DNA from: Kaistia hirudinis
Lineage (GTDB): Bacteria; Pseudomonadota; Alphaproteobacteria; Rhizobiales; Kaistiaceae
DNA: 64,000 nucleotides
Direction of reading: 5' to 3'
NCBI RefSeq assembly: GCF_014196455.1
Contig: NZ_JACIDS010000005.1
Location: 575,088 to 639,087, forward strand
Shown: positions 16,723-25,921 of the stretch, piece by piece
How the letters are laid out: every line of letters starts with the position of its first letter
How positions within the stretch are numbered: the first letter of the stretch is position 1
Program-made: the position numbers and the translations under genes
Notes under the pieces: model-generated
The model's input: the letters and a program-made list of their open reading frames with translations, nothing else
The model's database searches: none
Told to the model about the DNA's origin: nothing

Positions 16723-18039
16723 ATGGTCAAGACAGTCGTCATCGGTGCCGGCGCCATGGGCCTCGCGGCGGCCTATCATGCGCTGAAGGCCGGCCATGAG
16801 GTGGACGTGGTCGAGGCCGACCGCATCGCGGGCGGCATGGCCGCGCATTTCGATTTCGACGGCCTTTCGATCGAGCGCTTCTACCATTTCGTCTGCAAGC
16901 CGGACCGGCCGACCTTCGCCCTGCTCGACGAGCTCGGCATCGGCGACAAGATGCGCTGGCGCCCGACATCGATGGGCTACTGGACCGACGGCGCCCTGCA
17001 CGACTGGGGCGACCCGATCGCGCTGCTGCGCTTTCCCCATCTCGATCTCGTCAGCAAGATCCGCTACGGCGCGCAGGCCTTCCTGACGACCAAGCGCAAG
17101 AGCTTCGACGATCTCGAGAACGTCTCGGCGCGCGAATGGATCGAGAAGGGCGCCGGACCGAAGGTCTATGAGCGCATGTGGCGCCGCCTCATGGAGCTCA
17201 AATTCTACGAATATGCCGACAATGTCTCGGCCGCCTGGATCGCGACCCGCGTGAAGCGGATCGGCTCCTCGCGCCGGTCGATGTTCCAGGAGGAGCTCGG
17301 CTATATCGAGGGCGGCTCGGAGACGCTGGTGAAGGCGCTGGTGGCCGCGATCGAGCGGCTCGGCGGACGCATTCGCCTCGCAAGCCCGGCGGAAAAGGTG
17401 GTGACCGAAGGCGGGCGCGTCACCGGCGTCCTGGCCGGCGGCGATTTCATCGCGGCCGATGCGGTCATCTCGACCGTGCCGACGCCCTATGTCTCCCGTC
17501 TCGTTCCGGATTTCTCGGACGCGACCAAGGCGGCCTATGACGCGATCCGCAACATCGGCGTCGTCTGCGTGCTGCACAAGCTCAGGAAATCGGTGACGCC
17601 GCATTTCTGGGTCAATGTCGTCGACGAGACGATGGCGATCCCCGGCTTCATCGAATTCTCCAACCTGCGGCCGGTCGATGCGACGATCGTCTATGTGCCC
17701 TATTACATGCCGACCACGCAGGCGAAATGGTCGGCCAGCGACGAGAGCTTCGTGAACGAGAGCTTCGCCTATCTGAAGCGCGTCAATCCAGCGCTGACGG
17801 ACGCCGACCGCATCGCCTCGACGGTCGGCCGGCTCAGCCATGCCCAGCCGCTCTGCGAGCCGGGCTTTGCGAAGCGCATACCGCCGATCCGAACCGAGAT
17901 CGCCGGGCTGCAGATCGCCGATACCTGCTATTATTACCCGGAGGATCGCGGCATTTCCGAAGGCGCGCGCCTTGCGGCCGAGATGGCCAAGGCAATCGGC
18001 ACGGACTACGAGCCGCGCAGGGAACCGATCTTCCGATGA
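16723..18039 (+). CDS. FAD-dependent oxidoreductase (UDP-galactopyranose-mutase/amine-oxidase superfamily)
   Basis: This 438-aa flavoprotein starts VKTVVIGAGAMGLAAAYHAL, the dinucleotide-binding GxGxxG motif, followed by Glu34 and the second GG motif (ADRIAGGMAA). The C-terminal FAD closure is IADTCYYYPEDRGISEGARLA. Overall order and length resemble the protoporphyrinogen-oxidase and UDP-galactopyranose-mutase group, often seen in polysaccharide clusters. The ATG at 16723 follows AAGCGAGG. Within this operon it may modify a furanose sugar or a carrier-bound glycan (inference). The stop overlaps the start of the GtrA gene. Confidence 0.8.
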   Translation: MVKTVVIGAGAMGLAAAYHALKAGHEVDVVEADRIAGGMAAHFDFDGLSIERFYHFVCKPDRPTFALLDELGIGDKMRWRPTSMGYWTDGALHDWGDPIALLRFPHLDLVSKIRYGAQAFLTTKRKSFDDLENVSAREWIEKGAGPKVYERMWRRLMELKFYEYADNVSAAWIATRVKRIGSSRRSMFQEELGYIEGGSETLVKALVAAIERLGGRIRLASPAEKVVTEGGRVTGVLAGGDFIAADAVISTVPTPYVSRLVPDFSDATKAAYDAIRNIGVVCVLHKLRKSVTPHFWVNVVDETMAIPGFIEFSNLRPVDATIVYVPYYMPTTQAKWSASDESFVNESFAYLKRVNPALTDADRIASTVGRLSHAQPLCEPGFAKRIPPIRTEIAGLQIADTCYYYPEDRGISEGARLAAEMAKAIGTDYEPRREPIFR

Positions 18040-18488
18040 GCCAGCCAGCAGCGCGAGAGAGCGGCCTGAAGCGCCTTGCGGGCCTCTACCTGACCGGCCA
18101 GTTCGGCAAGTTCCTCATTGCCGGCGGTTTCGCGGCCCTCGCCAATTTCCTGAGCCGCTTCCTGTTCGAGCCGTTCACCGGCTTCTGGCAGGCCGTGGCG
18201 CTCGCCTATATCGTCGGCTTCCTTACCGCCTTCTTCCTCAACCGGCGCTTCGTCTTCCCCGCCTCGGGCAAGCCGCTGCATCAGGAGATGGCGTGGTTCT
18301 TCCTGTTCAACGCCCTCGCCTTCCCGGTCGTGGTGTTCGCCGCGCTCGGCCTCGAACACTACGTCTTCTCGCATTTCCTGCCGCTGTGGCTCGCACGCGC
18401 GGTCTCGCATGGCTGCGCGATCATCCTGCCGGTCTTCGTCAATTTCGTCGCCCACAAGATGGTGACGTTCCGCGAGGCCGGCGCCTGA
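18036..18488 (+). CDS. GtrA-family membrane protein (candidate polyprenyl-phosphate-sugar flippase)
   Basis: This 150-aa protein has four hydrophobic segments. It contains the GtrA hallmarks FLIAGGFAALANFLSRF near the N-terminus, VALAYIVGFLTAFFLNRRFVF in the middle and VNFVAHKMVTFRE at the end. GtrA proteins assist translocation of lipid-linked sugars across the inner membrane. In Mycobacterium, the GtrA protein Rv3789 sits next to dprE1/dprE2 and is linked to the arabinose donor. Its position as the last gene of this operon, coupled by a 4-nt overlap, parallels that arrangement. The role here is by analogy. Confidence 0.87.
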   Translation: MSQPAARESGLKRLAGLYLTGQFGKFLIAGGFAALANFLSRFLFEPFTGFWQAVALAYIVGFLTAFFLNRRFVFPASGKPLHQEMAWFFLFNALAFPVVVFAALGLEHYVFSHFLPLWLARAVSHGCAIILPVFVNFVAHKMVTFREAGA

Positions 18489-18511
18489 TCGACGAATAGG
18501 ATCGCGCGGCC

Positions 18512-19318
18512 TCAGCTCGTCTCCGGCGGGATGCCGAATGCCGGCACGTGGTGGCTGGCATAATGCGGCTCGGCATAGCCGTTCGGCTTCTGCCGCTTCG
18601 GCAGCTTAACCTTCTCGCGCGGGATCTTCTCATACGGGATCTTGGACAGGATGTGCGCGATGATCGACAGGCGCGCCCGCTTCTTGTCGTCGGATTGCGC
18701 GACATACCAGGGCGCCCATTCCGTATCGCTGGCCGCGAACATGAGATCGCGGGCGCGGGAATAGTCGTACCAGCGGCTGTAGGATTCGAGATCCATCGGC
18801 GAGAGCTTCCAGACCTTCTTGGGATCGTCGATGCGCGACTTGATGCGCCGCGTCTGCTCCTCCGGGCTGACCTCCAGCCAGTATTTGAGCAGGATGACGC
18901 CGGACTCGATGATCGCCCGCTCAACCGCGCCGACCACGGCGAGGAAACGATCCGACTGCTCCTCGGTGCAGAAGCCCATGACGCGCTCGACGCCGGCGCG
19001 ATTGTACCAGGAGCGGTCGAAGATCACGATCTCGCCGGCCGCTGGCAGATGCGGCATGTAACGCTGGATATACATCTGCGATCTCTCGCGCTCCGTGGGC
19101 GGCGGCAGCGCGATCACGCGGAAGATGCGCGGGCTGACGCGCTCCATGATCGACTTGATCACGCCGCCCTTGCCGGCCGCATCGCGCCCCTCGAAGATGA
19201 TGCAGACCTTGCCGCCGCTCTTCTGCAGCCATTGCTGCAAGCGCACCAGTTCGACCTGCAGCCGCTCCAGCTCCTTCTCATAGTCCTTGCGTCCGAGCTT
19301 CTCGATCGCTTCGCTCAT
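18512..19318 (-). CDS. ppk2: Polyphosphate kinase 2 family protein
   Basis: This 268-aa cytosolic P-loop kinase transfers phosphate between polyphosphate and nucleotides. Walker A is FEGRDAAGKGG (about residues 43-53), the Walker B/lid region is IFDRSWYNRAGVE, and ERSQMYIQRYMPHLP and KKVWKLSPMD are typical of PPK2. The single domain and length fit class I/III PPK2; the nucleotide preference (ADP, GDP or NMP) cannot be read. It is the last gene of a five-gene minus-strand operon, overlapping the 103-aa gene by four bases. Coupling of polyphosphate energy to the transporters upstream is an inference. Confidence 0.93.
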   Translation of the reverse strand: MSEAIEKLGRKDYEKELERLQVELVRLQQWLQKSGGKVCIIFEGRDAAGKGGVIKSIMERVSPRIFRVIALPPPTERERSQMYIQRYMPHLPAAGEIVIFDRSWYNRAGVERVMGFCTEEQSDRFLAVVGAVERAIIESGVILLKYWLEVSPEEQTRRIKSRIDDPKKVWKLSPMDLESYSRWYDYSRARDLMFAASDTEWAPWYVAQSDDKKRARLSIIAHILSKIPYEKIPREKVKLPKRQKPNGYAEPHYASHHVPAFGIPPETS

Positions 19319-19626
19319 TTCATCTGCCTCGCTGCTGCTGTCGTCCGGGCCGGCACCGCGGCGGCCATCGCGGGCGCGTCCGGCACGAAGGGGAGCCCCT
19401 CCTCGCCAGGCGCCAGGACCATCGCCGCATCATGCAGCCGCGTGATCACCACACTGTCGCGTCGCTCCGGATCCGTCACGGCGTAGAAGATCGCCCGCCG
19501 GAGCGCCCGTACCGGCTCATCGGGAAAGGCGGAACGGATCGATGCCGCGAGGCTCTCGCCGCTGGGGGCGTCTGCCGCCAATGCGTCGATCGCGATGGCC
19601 ATCATCGCGATGCCGGGTTCGATCAT
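19315..19626 (-). CDS. Hypothetical 103-aa protein between SulP and PPK2
   Basis: I do not recognise this family. The protein begins MIEPGIAMMAIAIDALAADAP, includes RALRRAIFYAVTDPERRDSVVITRLHDAAM and ends in an Ala/Pro-rich tail. There is no clear signal peptide or membrane helix, and the core looks helical. The case for a real gene is contextual: its start overlaps the SulP stop by four bases (ATGA), its stop overlaps the PPK2 start likewise, and codon use matches the neighbours. It may be a small accessory of either neighbour. Confidence 0.6.
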   Translation of the reverse strand: MIEPGIAMMAIAIDALAADAPSGESLAASIRSAFPDEPVRALRRAIFYAVTDPERRDSVVITRLHDAAMVLAPGEEGLPFVPDAPAMAAAVPARTTAAARQMK

Positions 19627-21449
19627 GGCATTTCTCCTCCTCTGGGCCGGGTACGGTCCGTTGCCGGACGCGGCGCCTCCTCCTCCGCAGGGCGATCTTC
19701 GCCGTCCTTGCGCTCTTCCATGGCGTCCGTCGAGGCGGGTTCTTCCCGCACCGCACGACGCAACGTCGGATAGATCATCGGCGCCTCATCGCCGAACCCA
19801 TGCTTCTCGGCCCACCGCAGCCACTCGGTTCGTCTGCCGGCGCCCTCCAGCAGGATGCCCCGAGAGGCGAGGACATCGCGCAGTTCCTGAAGCGCCAGGA
19901 TGCCGCTCACATCGACCTTGGTGATCGGGATGAGATCGAGAACGACCCGGGCAACGCCGGCGCCCCGCGCATCCACCGCGGCAAGGACCGCCTTGCGGAA
20001 ATGTCCGGTATTGAAGAAGACCAGCGGCCCGTTGAAGCGAACGACAACGAGCCCGGGCAGCGGACGCGCCGATTTGTGCCGCGACAGGGAATGAAAGCCC
20101 GGCAGCCCCTCGACCGTGCCGAGCACCTCGACGCGCGGCCGCGAGGTGAGCTGCACGAAGCGCAGCAGCGCGAGGATCACGGCGAGCAGCACCCCGCGGG
20201 TGACGCCCAGGCCGACGACGCCGAGCATGGCGAGCACCGAGATCGCGCCCTCGACCCGGTCGGCCCGGAAAATGAGGCGCAGGCTCTTCGCGTCGAACAG
20301 CGACAGTCCTGCGAACACCAGCACGGCGCCGAGCGCAGCGGTCGGAACGAAGCGCAGCGGTCCCGTCAGGAACAGGATGACGAAGCCGACCACAGCCGCG
20401 GCCACGAGGCCGGTCGCGTGCGTTCTCCCGCCATTGGCATCGCCGACGGCGGTGCGCGAATCCGCCCCGCTGACGGCAAAGCCCTGGGTCAGCCCGGAGA
20501 CGATGTTGGCCGCCCCGAGCGCCGCGAACTCCTGGTCGGCATCGACTTCGTAGCTATTGCGCGAGGCGAAGGAACGGCAAGAGAAGATGAGGCTCGCATA
20601 GCTGACGAGCGCGACGCTCGCCGCGTCCGTGATGAGGCTCGGCAGATAGGCCGGATCCACCGCCGGGAAGGAGGGAAGCGGCAGACCGCCCGGCACGGCG
20701 CCCAGCGTCGCGACACCCATCCGCTCCAGCCCGAACGCAGCCACCGCTGCCGCCGCGAGCACCATGGCGACGATGCCAGCCGGCATGGCCGGGGCGAGGC
20801 GCGGGCCGAACCCGACCACCAGCAGGGCCGCGATACCGAGCGCGAGCGTCGCCGGGTTGGTCTCGCCGAGCCGGCCGGCGACCTCGAACACCACCGGCAG
20901 CAATCCGTGGCTCGCGACCGGAAAGCCCAACAGCTTGGCGGCCTGACCGAGCACAATGGTAATCGCGATACCGTTCAGCAGGCCGACCAGAATCGGCTTC
21001 GACAGGAAATCGGCCAGGGCGCCAAGGCGCAGGAAGCTCGCGAGGACGCAGATGAGACCGGCGATCAGCGTGAGCATGCCCGCGAGATGGGCGTAGAGCA
21101 CCGTGTCGCCGGCGGCGAGTGGTGCGATCGAGGCCGCGATGACGGCGCAGGTTGCCGCGTCCGGCCCGACGATCAACTGGGGTGAACTGCCCAGCAGCGC
21201 ATAGACGATCAGGGGAAAGAAGGACGCGTAGAGACCGTATTCGGGCCGGAAGCCGGCGAGTTCCGCATAGGAGATGCCGACGGGAATGGCGACGGCCGCA
21301 ACGGCGAGCCCCGCGCGGACATCCGCGCCGATATTGGCGCGGTCATAGCGCATGAGGGCAGCAAGGCCCGGCGCGATGCGATCAAGCGAGGTTGCCGGGA
21401 CACCGGGTCCCGGCAGGCCGCGCCGCACCGTGCCGGAAGCCGCGCTCAT
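19623..21449 (-). CDS. SulP-family anion transporter with C-terminal STAS domain
   Basis: This 608-aa inner-membrane protein belongs to the SLC26/SulP family (sulfate, bicarbonate or dicarboxylate transport). The transmembrane core begins AVAAVAIPVGISYAELAGF and PEYGLYASFFPLIVYALLGSS, and contains QLIVGPDAATCAVIA and the ISGADSRTA-like FAVSGADSRTAVGDANGG. The STAS domain (about residues 440-560) has the strand LDLIPITKVDVSGILAL. An acidic and basic low-complexity tail of about 40 residues follows. It overlaps the RND gene upstream and the 103-aa gene downstream by four bases each. The transported ion is not evident. Confidence 0.9.
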   Translation of the reverse strand: MSAASGTVRRGLPGPGVPATSLDRIAPGLAALMRYDRANIGADVRAGLAVAAVAIPVGISYAELAGFRPEYGLYASFFPLIVYALLGSSPQLIVGPDAATCAVIAASIAPLAAGDTVLYAHLAGMLTLIAGLICVLASFLRLGALADFLSKPILVGLLNGIAITIVLGQAAKLLGFPVASHGLLPVVFEVAGRLGETNPATLALGIAALLVVGFGPRLAPAMPAGIVAMVLAAAAVAAFGLERMGVATLGAVPGGLPLPSFPAVDPAYLPSLITDAASVALVSYASLIFSCRSFASRNSYEVDADQEFAALGAANIVSGLTQGFAVSGADSRTAVGDANGGRTHATGLVAAAVVGFVILFLTGPLRFVPTAALGAVLVFAGLSLFDAKSLRLIFRADRVEGAISVLAMLGVVGLGVTRGVLLAVILALLRFVQLTSRPRVEVLGTVEGLPGFHSLSRHKSARPLPGLVVVRFNGPLVFFNTGHFRKAVLAAVDARGAGVARVVLDLIPITKVDVSGILALQELRDVLASRGILLEGAGRRTEWLRWAEKHGFGDEAPMIYPTLRRAVREEPASTDAMEERKDGEDRPAEEEAPRPATDRTRPRGGEMP

Positions 21450-24400
21450 GCGGGAGCCTCCGCCTCTGCCTTCTGCTCGGGGCGTCTCAGGAGGCCCCGC
21501 GCGGGCCTGTCGGGCTGGCCGCGCTTCAGGCGATAGAGGGTCGAATAGAGCACCGGCACCAGCACCATGGTCAGGACCGTGCCATAGGTGAGGCCGGCCA
21601 TGATCGTGACGGCGAGGCCGACCCAGAACACGTCCTGCAGCAGCGGGATGACGCCGAGCACGGTCGTGCCGGCGGCCAGCAGGACGGGTCGGAGGCGCGA
21701 GACGGCCGCCTCGATCGTCGCGTCATAGCGCGACAGGCCGTTAGCGAGGCCGGCATTGATCTCGTCGAGCAGAACGAGCCCGTTCTTGATCATCATGCCG
21801 GCAAGGCTCATCGCGGCGAGCAGCGCCACGAAGCCGAATGGCACGCCGGTGATCAGCAGGCCGAAGATCACGCCGGAAAGCGCGAACGGGATCGTCATCG
21901 CAATCACCAGCGGCGGGCGCAGCGCGTTGAACAGCGCGATCATGATGAAGACCGTGATCGCCAGCGCCGGCACCGCGCCCGGCAGCAGCGACGCCTGGCT
22001 CTTGGACGAGTTCTCCTGCTCGCCGCCCCATTCCACCGAATAGCCCGGCGGGAGCGCGAGCGTCTCGATCTTGGCCTTCACATCGGCATAGAGCGTCGGG
22101 AAGGTGAAGCCGAGCGCCGGATTGGCCTGGACGGTCAGAGTGCGCTTCCGATCATAGCGCGCGATCACCGATTCCTGCGGCGCGACCGGCACGCCATCGA
22201 CCACCTGCGCCATCGGCACGCTCTTCGTGCTCGCCGCGCCGCGTACGGGCAGCACGTCGATGTCGCCCGGCCGTTCGCGCTCGTCATTCACATGGCGCAT
22301 GACGATCGGCACGAGCTCATCGCCATCGCGGAAGAGCCCCATCGGCAAGCCGTCATAGGTGCGCCGCGTGGTGCGCGCGATGTCCTCGCGGGTGATGCCG
22401 GCCCAGCTAGCGCGCGCCGTATTGTATTCGGGACGAACCTCCAGAACCTTCTGGCGCCAGTCCGTCTGCATCAGCCCCGCATAGGGGCTCTGGCGGACGA
22501 TGGCGAGCACCTCATTGCCGAGATTGCGCAGCACGGTCGGGTCGGCATTGCCCGGCCCGCTGATCCGGAGCTCGAACTTCCAGGTATCGCCCGGGCCGAC
22601 GGTGAACTTGCGGATCGGGATCAGCGCGGTCGGGAAATTCTCCAGCACCCAGGGCTGGAGGTCGGCGATGATGCCGTCGATGTCCTTCATGTCATGGACA
22701 TTGACGACGAGCTGGCCATAGGCCGGATTGGCGGCCTCCGGCTCGACGGGAAGATAGAAGCGCGGCGGTCCGGCGCCGACGAAGGTGGCGACCTCCGCGA
22801 TGCGCGGATCGGCGCGCAGATGCGCATCGATCTTCTCGATATCCGCCGCCGTCCGCTCGATCCGCGTCCCTTCCGGCATCCAGTAGTCGACCATGAACTT
22901 CGTCATGGCGGCATCGGGGAAGAACAGCTTGGTGACGGACCCGAACGAGGCGAGAGAGGCGACCAGCACGACGACGGCGATGCCGATCGACACGAAGCGG
23001 AAGCGGATCGCAGTGTGCAGCAGGGCGCGGAAGCCGTTGAAGAAACGGTTGTCGAACGGATCGGCGCCGCTCGCGCCCTGCGGCTTCAGCATGCCCATGC
23101 ATTGGAGCGGCGTGACGGTGACCGACAGGATCCACGACACCAGCAGCGAGATGGCGACGACCGAGAACAGCGTCGCGCAATATTCGCCCGCGCTCTCCTC
23201 CGAGGCGAAGATCGGATAGAAGGCCATCACCGCGATGATCGTCGCGCCGAGCAGCGGCATGGCCGGCTGGCTGGCGGATTCGATCGCCGCGTCGCGCGGC
23301 GCCATGCCTTTATTGATCCGCACCTGATAGCCGTCCGCGATGACGATCGCGTTGTCGACCATCATGCCGAGCGCGATGACCAGCGCGCCGAGCGACATGC
23401 GCTGCAGGTCGATGCCGAAGATCCCCATCATCAGGAACGTCGCCATCACCGTGAGGACGAGCGCCGTGCCGATCACCATGCCCATGCGCCAGCCGGACGG
23501 GATCGTCAGCACGGCGAGCACGATGATGATCGCCTCGATCAGGCTGATGAAGAAGCCGCTGACCGACTGGTCGATCGTGTCGGACTGCCAGTTCACCTTC
23601 TCGACGCCGATGCCGATCGGCAGATCGATCTGAAGCTCCGCAAGACGTTTGTCGACCGCCTGGCCGACCGTCACGACATTGGCGCCCGGCCGGTTGGTGA
23701 TCGCGAGGCCGATGGCGGGCCGGCCGTTGAAATACATCAGCTGCGACGGCGGATCCTGATAGCCCTCGCGGATCACGCCGACATCGCGCATGCGGATGAT
23801 CTCGTTCGCCCCGCCCGGCGACTGGCGGCTTGCCGATTGCAGCAGATCGAGCGCGGTCGGCTGCAAGGCGACATCGCCGATCTCGTCGACGACAGACAAT
23901 GCGCCGGTCGGCGCGATGCGCAGCTGGCTGTCGTCGAGATAGAGCCGGCCGGCATCGACGACGGCATTCTGCGTTTCGAGGCTGCGGGCGATGGTCTGCT
24001 CGGAAATGCCGAGCTGGGCGAGCTGGCTCTGGCGCACATCGACGAAGACCTGCCGCTGCTGCACGCCCCAGAGGTCCACGCGGGCCACGCCGTCGACGAG
24101 GCTCAGCTCGCGCTTCAGATCGTCGGCATAGCTCTTGAGCTCGCTCGGCGAATAGCCGTCGCTGGTGACGGCGAGCAGCAGGCCGAACACGTCGCCGAAA
24201 TCATCGATCACCAGGGGCTTGCCGGCACCGGGAGGCAATTGCCGCGAGGCCTCGTCGACGCGCGCCCGCACCTTGTCCCAGATGCCGGGAAGCTCTTCGG
24301 AGGAATAGGACGCCTTGATGTTGACCTTGATGCGCGACGAGCCGGCGCGCGAGAAGCTCTCCAGCGAATCGAGCTCCTTCAGCTTCTGCAGCGCGATCTC

Positions 24401-24601
24401 GATCTTGTCCGTGACCTCCTGCTCGACCTCCTCGGGGCTCGCGCCGGGATAGCTGGTCTGCACGATCGCGGTCTTGATCGTGAATTCCGGATCCTCGAGC
24501 TGGCCGAGCGAGAAGAAGGCCGCGAGGCCGCCAATGAGCAGCAGCGCCGCGCCGAACCATGTGACGGTGGCATTGTCGACCGCGGCGGAGACGATCTTCA
24601 T
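21446..24601 (-). CDS. RND-family efflux transporter, inner-membrane pump subunit
   Basis: This 1051-aa AcrB-type proton-driven pump opens with a transmembrane helix (TWFGAALLLIGGLAAFFSLGQ) and YPGASPEEVEQEVTDKIE, the usual first porter-domain start. The proton-relay helix carries LVIALGMMVDNAIVIADG. The second half repeats the architecture and ends with RLRPVLLAAGTTVLGVIPLL and the C-terminal helices. Two large periplasmic loops, about residues 35-330 and 570-870, form the porter and docking domains. It overlaps the fusion-protein gene upstream by four bases. Substrate class cannot be deduced. No outer-membrane channel is encoded here. Confidence 0.92.
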   Translation of the reverse strand: MKIVSAAVDNATVTWFGAALLLIGGLAAFFSLGQLEDPEFTIKTAIVQTSYPGASPEEVEQEVTDKIEIALQKLKELDSLESFSRAGSSRIKVNIKASYSSEELPGIWDKVRARVDEASRQLPPGAGKPLVIDDFGDVFGLLLAVTSDGYSPSELKSYADDLKRELSLVDGVARVDLWGVQQRQVFVDVRQSQLAQLGISEQTIARSLETQNAVVDAGRLYLDDSQLRIAPTGALSVVDEIGDVALQPTALDLLQSASRQSPGGANEIIRMRDVGVIREGYQDPPSQLMYFNGRPAIGLAITNRPGANVVTVGQAVDKRLAELQIDLPIGIGVEKVNWQSDTIDQSVSGFFISLIEAIIIVLAVLTIPSGWRMGMVIGTALVLTVMATFLMMGIFGIDLQRMSLGALVIALGMMVDNAIVIADGYQVRINKGMAPRDAAIESASQPAMPLLGATIIAVMAFYPIFASEESAGEYCATLFSVVAISLLVSWILSVTVTPLQCMGMLKPQGASGADPFDNRFFNGFRALLHTAIRFRFVSIGIAVVVLVASLASFGSVTKLFFPDAAMTKFMVDYWMPEGTRIERTAADIEKIDAHLRADPRIAEVATFVGAGPPRFYLPVEPEAANPAYGQLVVNVHDMKDIDGIIADLQPWVLENFPTALIPIRKFTVGPGDTWKFELRISGPGNADPTVLRNLGNEVLAIVRQSPYAGLMQTDWRQKVLEVRPEYNTARASWAGITREDIARTTRRTYDGLPMGLFRDGDELVPIVMRHVNDERERPGDIDVLPVRGAASTKSVPMAQVVDGVPVAPQESVIARYDRKRTLTVQANPALGFTFPTLYADVKAKIETLALPPGYSVEWGGEQENSSKSQASLLPGAVPALAITVFIMIALFNALRPPLVIAMTIPFALSGVIFGLLITGVPFGFVALLAAMSLAGMMIKNGLVLLDEINAGLANGLSRYDATIEAAVSRLRPVLLAAGTTVLGVIPLLQDVFWVGLAVTIMAGLTYGTVLTMVLVPVLYSTLYRLKRGQPDRPARGLLRRPEQKAEAEAPA

Positions 24602-25782
24602 GATGCGTCTCCGGCGGGCGCCTTGGCGGCCTCGGGAGCCTTCGGAAGGCGGACGATCTCGCCATCCGCCAGGCTGTTGGCGCCGGCCGAGACCACCCAG
24701 TCGCCGGGCTTCAGCCCGTCCTTGATCTCGATGCCGCCCTGCACGATGCGCCCGACCATGACGGGCCGCAGCGCCACCTTGCCAGACGCCGGATCGACGA
24801 CCCAGACCGCCATGGCATCCTTGCCGGGCTCGAGCGGACGGATCGATGCCGGCGGCACCACCATCGCCGCCGTCGCACCGGCCGTATTGATGGCCGTCAC
24901 GCGGAAATTGCCCGCCATGCCCGGCAGCACCAGGGCATCCTTGGGCTGCTGCATGCCGACGGTCACCGGGAAGGTGCGCGTCACCGCCGACGCCTCGGAA
25001 CCGATCTCGACGATCTTGCCTTGAACAGGCACATCCGGAAACGCGTCGAAGCGCGCCTCCATGGTTTCGATACGGGGCACGAGCGAGATCAGCGTCTCCG
25101 GTATGTCGATCACGGCTTCGAGCGAATTGATGTCGACGACGCGGACGATCTGCTGCTGCGTCCGCACCTCCTCGAACGTCTCGGGATAGACCGCGACGAC
25201 ACGGCCGGCGAAGGGCGATTTCAGGACTGTGAGGTCGAGATCGATCCGCGCCCGGTCGAGCGCGGACTGGACCGAGGCGACGCGCGCTTCCGAACCCTGC
25301 TTCGCGCTGAGCGCATCGTCCCCGCGCGACTTCGGATAGGTGCCGCTCTTCACCAGCGGCATCACCCGGTCATACTGGTCCGTCTTGAGCTTGAGATCGG
25401 CCCGGGCATTGTCGAGATCGGCCGAAAGCCGCGTGACCTCGGCCTGATAGGGACTGGCATCGAGCGTCGCGACCACCGCGCCGGCTTCGATGTTCTGGCC
25501 GACCCGGGCGGGTAGCGTGAAGATCTGTCCGGGCACGCGGAAGGAGAGCACCGCCTCCCGCTCGGCCTTGGCGAGACCTTGAAACTGGCGCTGGCCGAGC
25601 TGCTCGGTCATGCCGACCTGAAAAGCCGAGACGAGGCGCGGCGGCGCCGCCGCCTTCTCGCCCTTATCGGAGCATCCGGCTGCGAGCAGCCCGAGCGCGA
25701 GCGTCAAGCCAAGCACAATGGCGCGGTTGCGAATGATCGCACCCGGCACCGGAGCGAGTAAATTAAGGTAAGGTTGCCGCAC
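24598..25782 (-). CDS. RND efflux periplasmic adaptor lipoprotein (HlyD/AcrA family)
   Basis: This 394-aa membrane-fusion protein links the RND pump to an outer-membrane channel. The chosen GTG start at 25782 follows GGAG at 6-nt spacing and gives a lipoprotein signal IRNRAIVLGLTLALGLLAAGC, with the acylated Cys at residue 37. Longer in-frame versions upstream have no signal-like start. The biotinyl-lipoyl halves are VLSFRVPGQIFTLPARVGQNIEAGAVVATLD and TVLKSPFAGRVVAVYPETFEEV, separated by a coiled-coil hairpin of about 70 residues. The beta-barrel contains AVIDIPETLI. It is the first gene of the RND-SulP-X-PPK2 operon and faces the V-type ATPase operon. Confidence 0.9.
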   Translation of the reverse strand: MRQPYLNLLAPVPGAIIRNRAIVLGLTLALGLLAAGCSDKGEKAAAPPRLVSAFQVGMTEQLGQRQFQGLAKAEREAVLSFRVPGQIFTLPARVGQNIEAGAVVATLDASPYQAEVTRLSADLDNARADLKLKTDQYDRVMPLVKSGTYPKSRGDDALSAKQGSEARVASVQSALDRARIDLDLTVLKSPFAGRVVAVYPETFEEVRTQQQIVRVVDINSLEAVIDIPETLISLVPRIETMEARFDAFPDVPVQGKIVEIGSEASAVTRTFPVTVGMQQPKDALVLPGMAGNFRVTAINTAGATAAMVVPPASIRPLEPGKDAMAVWVVDPASGKVALRPVMVGRIVQGGIEIKDGLKPGDWVVSAGANSLADGEIVRLPKAPEAAKAPAGDAS

Positions 25783-25835
25783 GATCAGCTCCGATCCCAA
25801 AAAAATACTGCAGGGTTCGCAAATATTCGTCGCTC

Positions 25836-25854
25836 GGCTCTCTGTACCAGAGCC
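25836..25854. promoter_or_regulatory. Inverted repeat upstream of the RND operon (candidate operator)
   Basis: GGCTCT and AGAGCC flank the segment, and a nested CTCTG-TAC-CAGAG palindrome occupies the centre. It lies 54-72 bp upstream of the GTG start of the adaptor gene, a usual place for an efflux-pump repressor site. No regulator gene is adjacent, so the binding protein is unknown. Confidence 0.35.
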
Positions 25855-25921
25855 CGGCGGTGTCACCGGATACCATCTCACCTCATCGGTTCGGAATCTA
25901 GAAGACATTGAGCCGGTCTGA

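Noticed and set aside
21392..25024. A 1210-codon open frame on the plus strand opposite the RND pump
   Set aside because: It is an antisense shadow of the RND and adaptor genes, which have clear family motifs. The plus-strand translation is Arg/Asp/His-rich low complexity, typical of GC-rich shadows.
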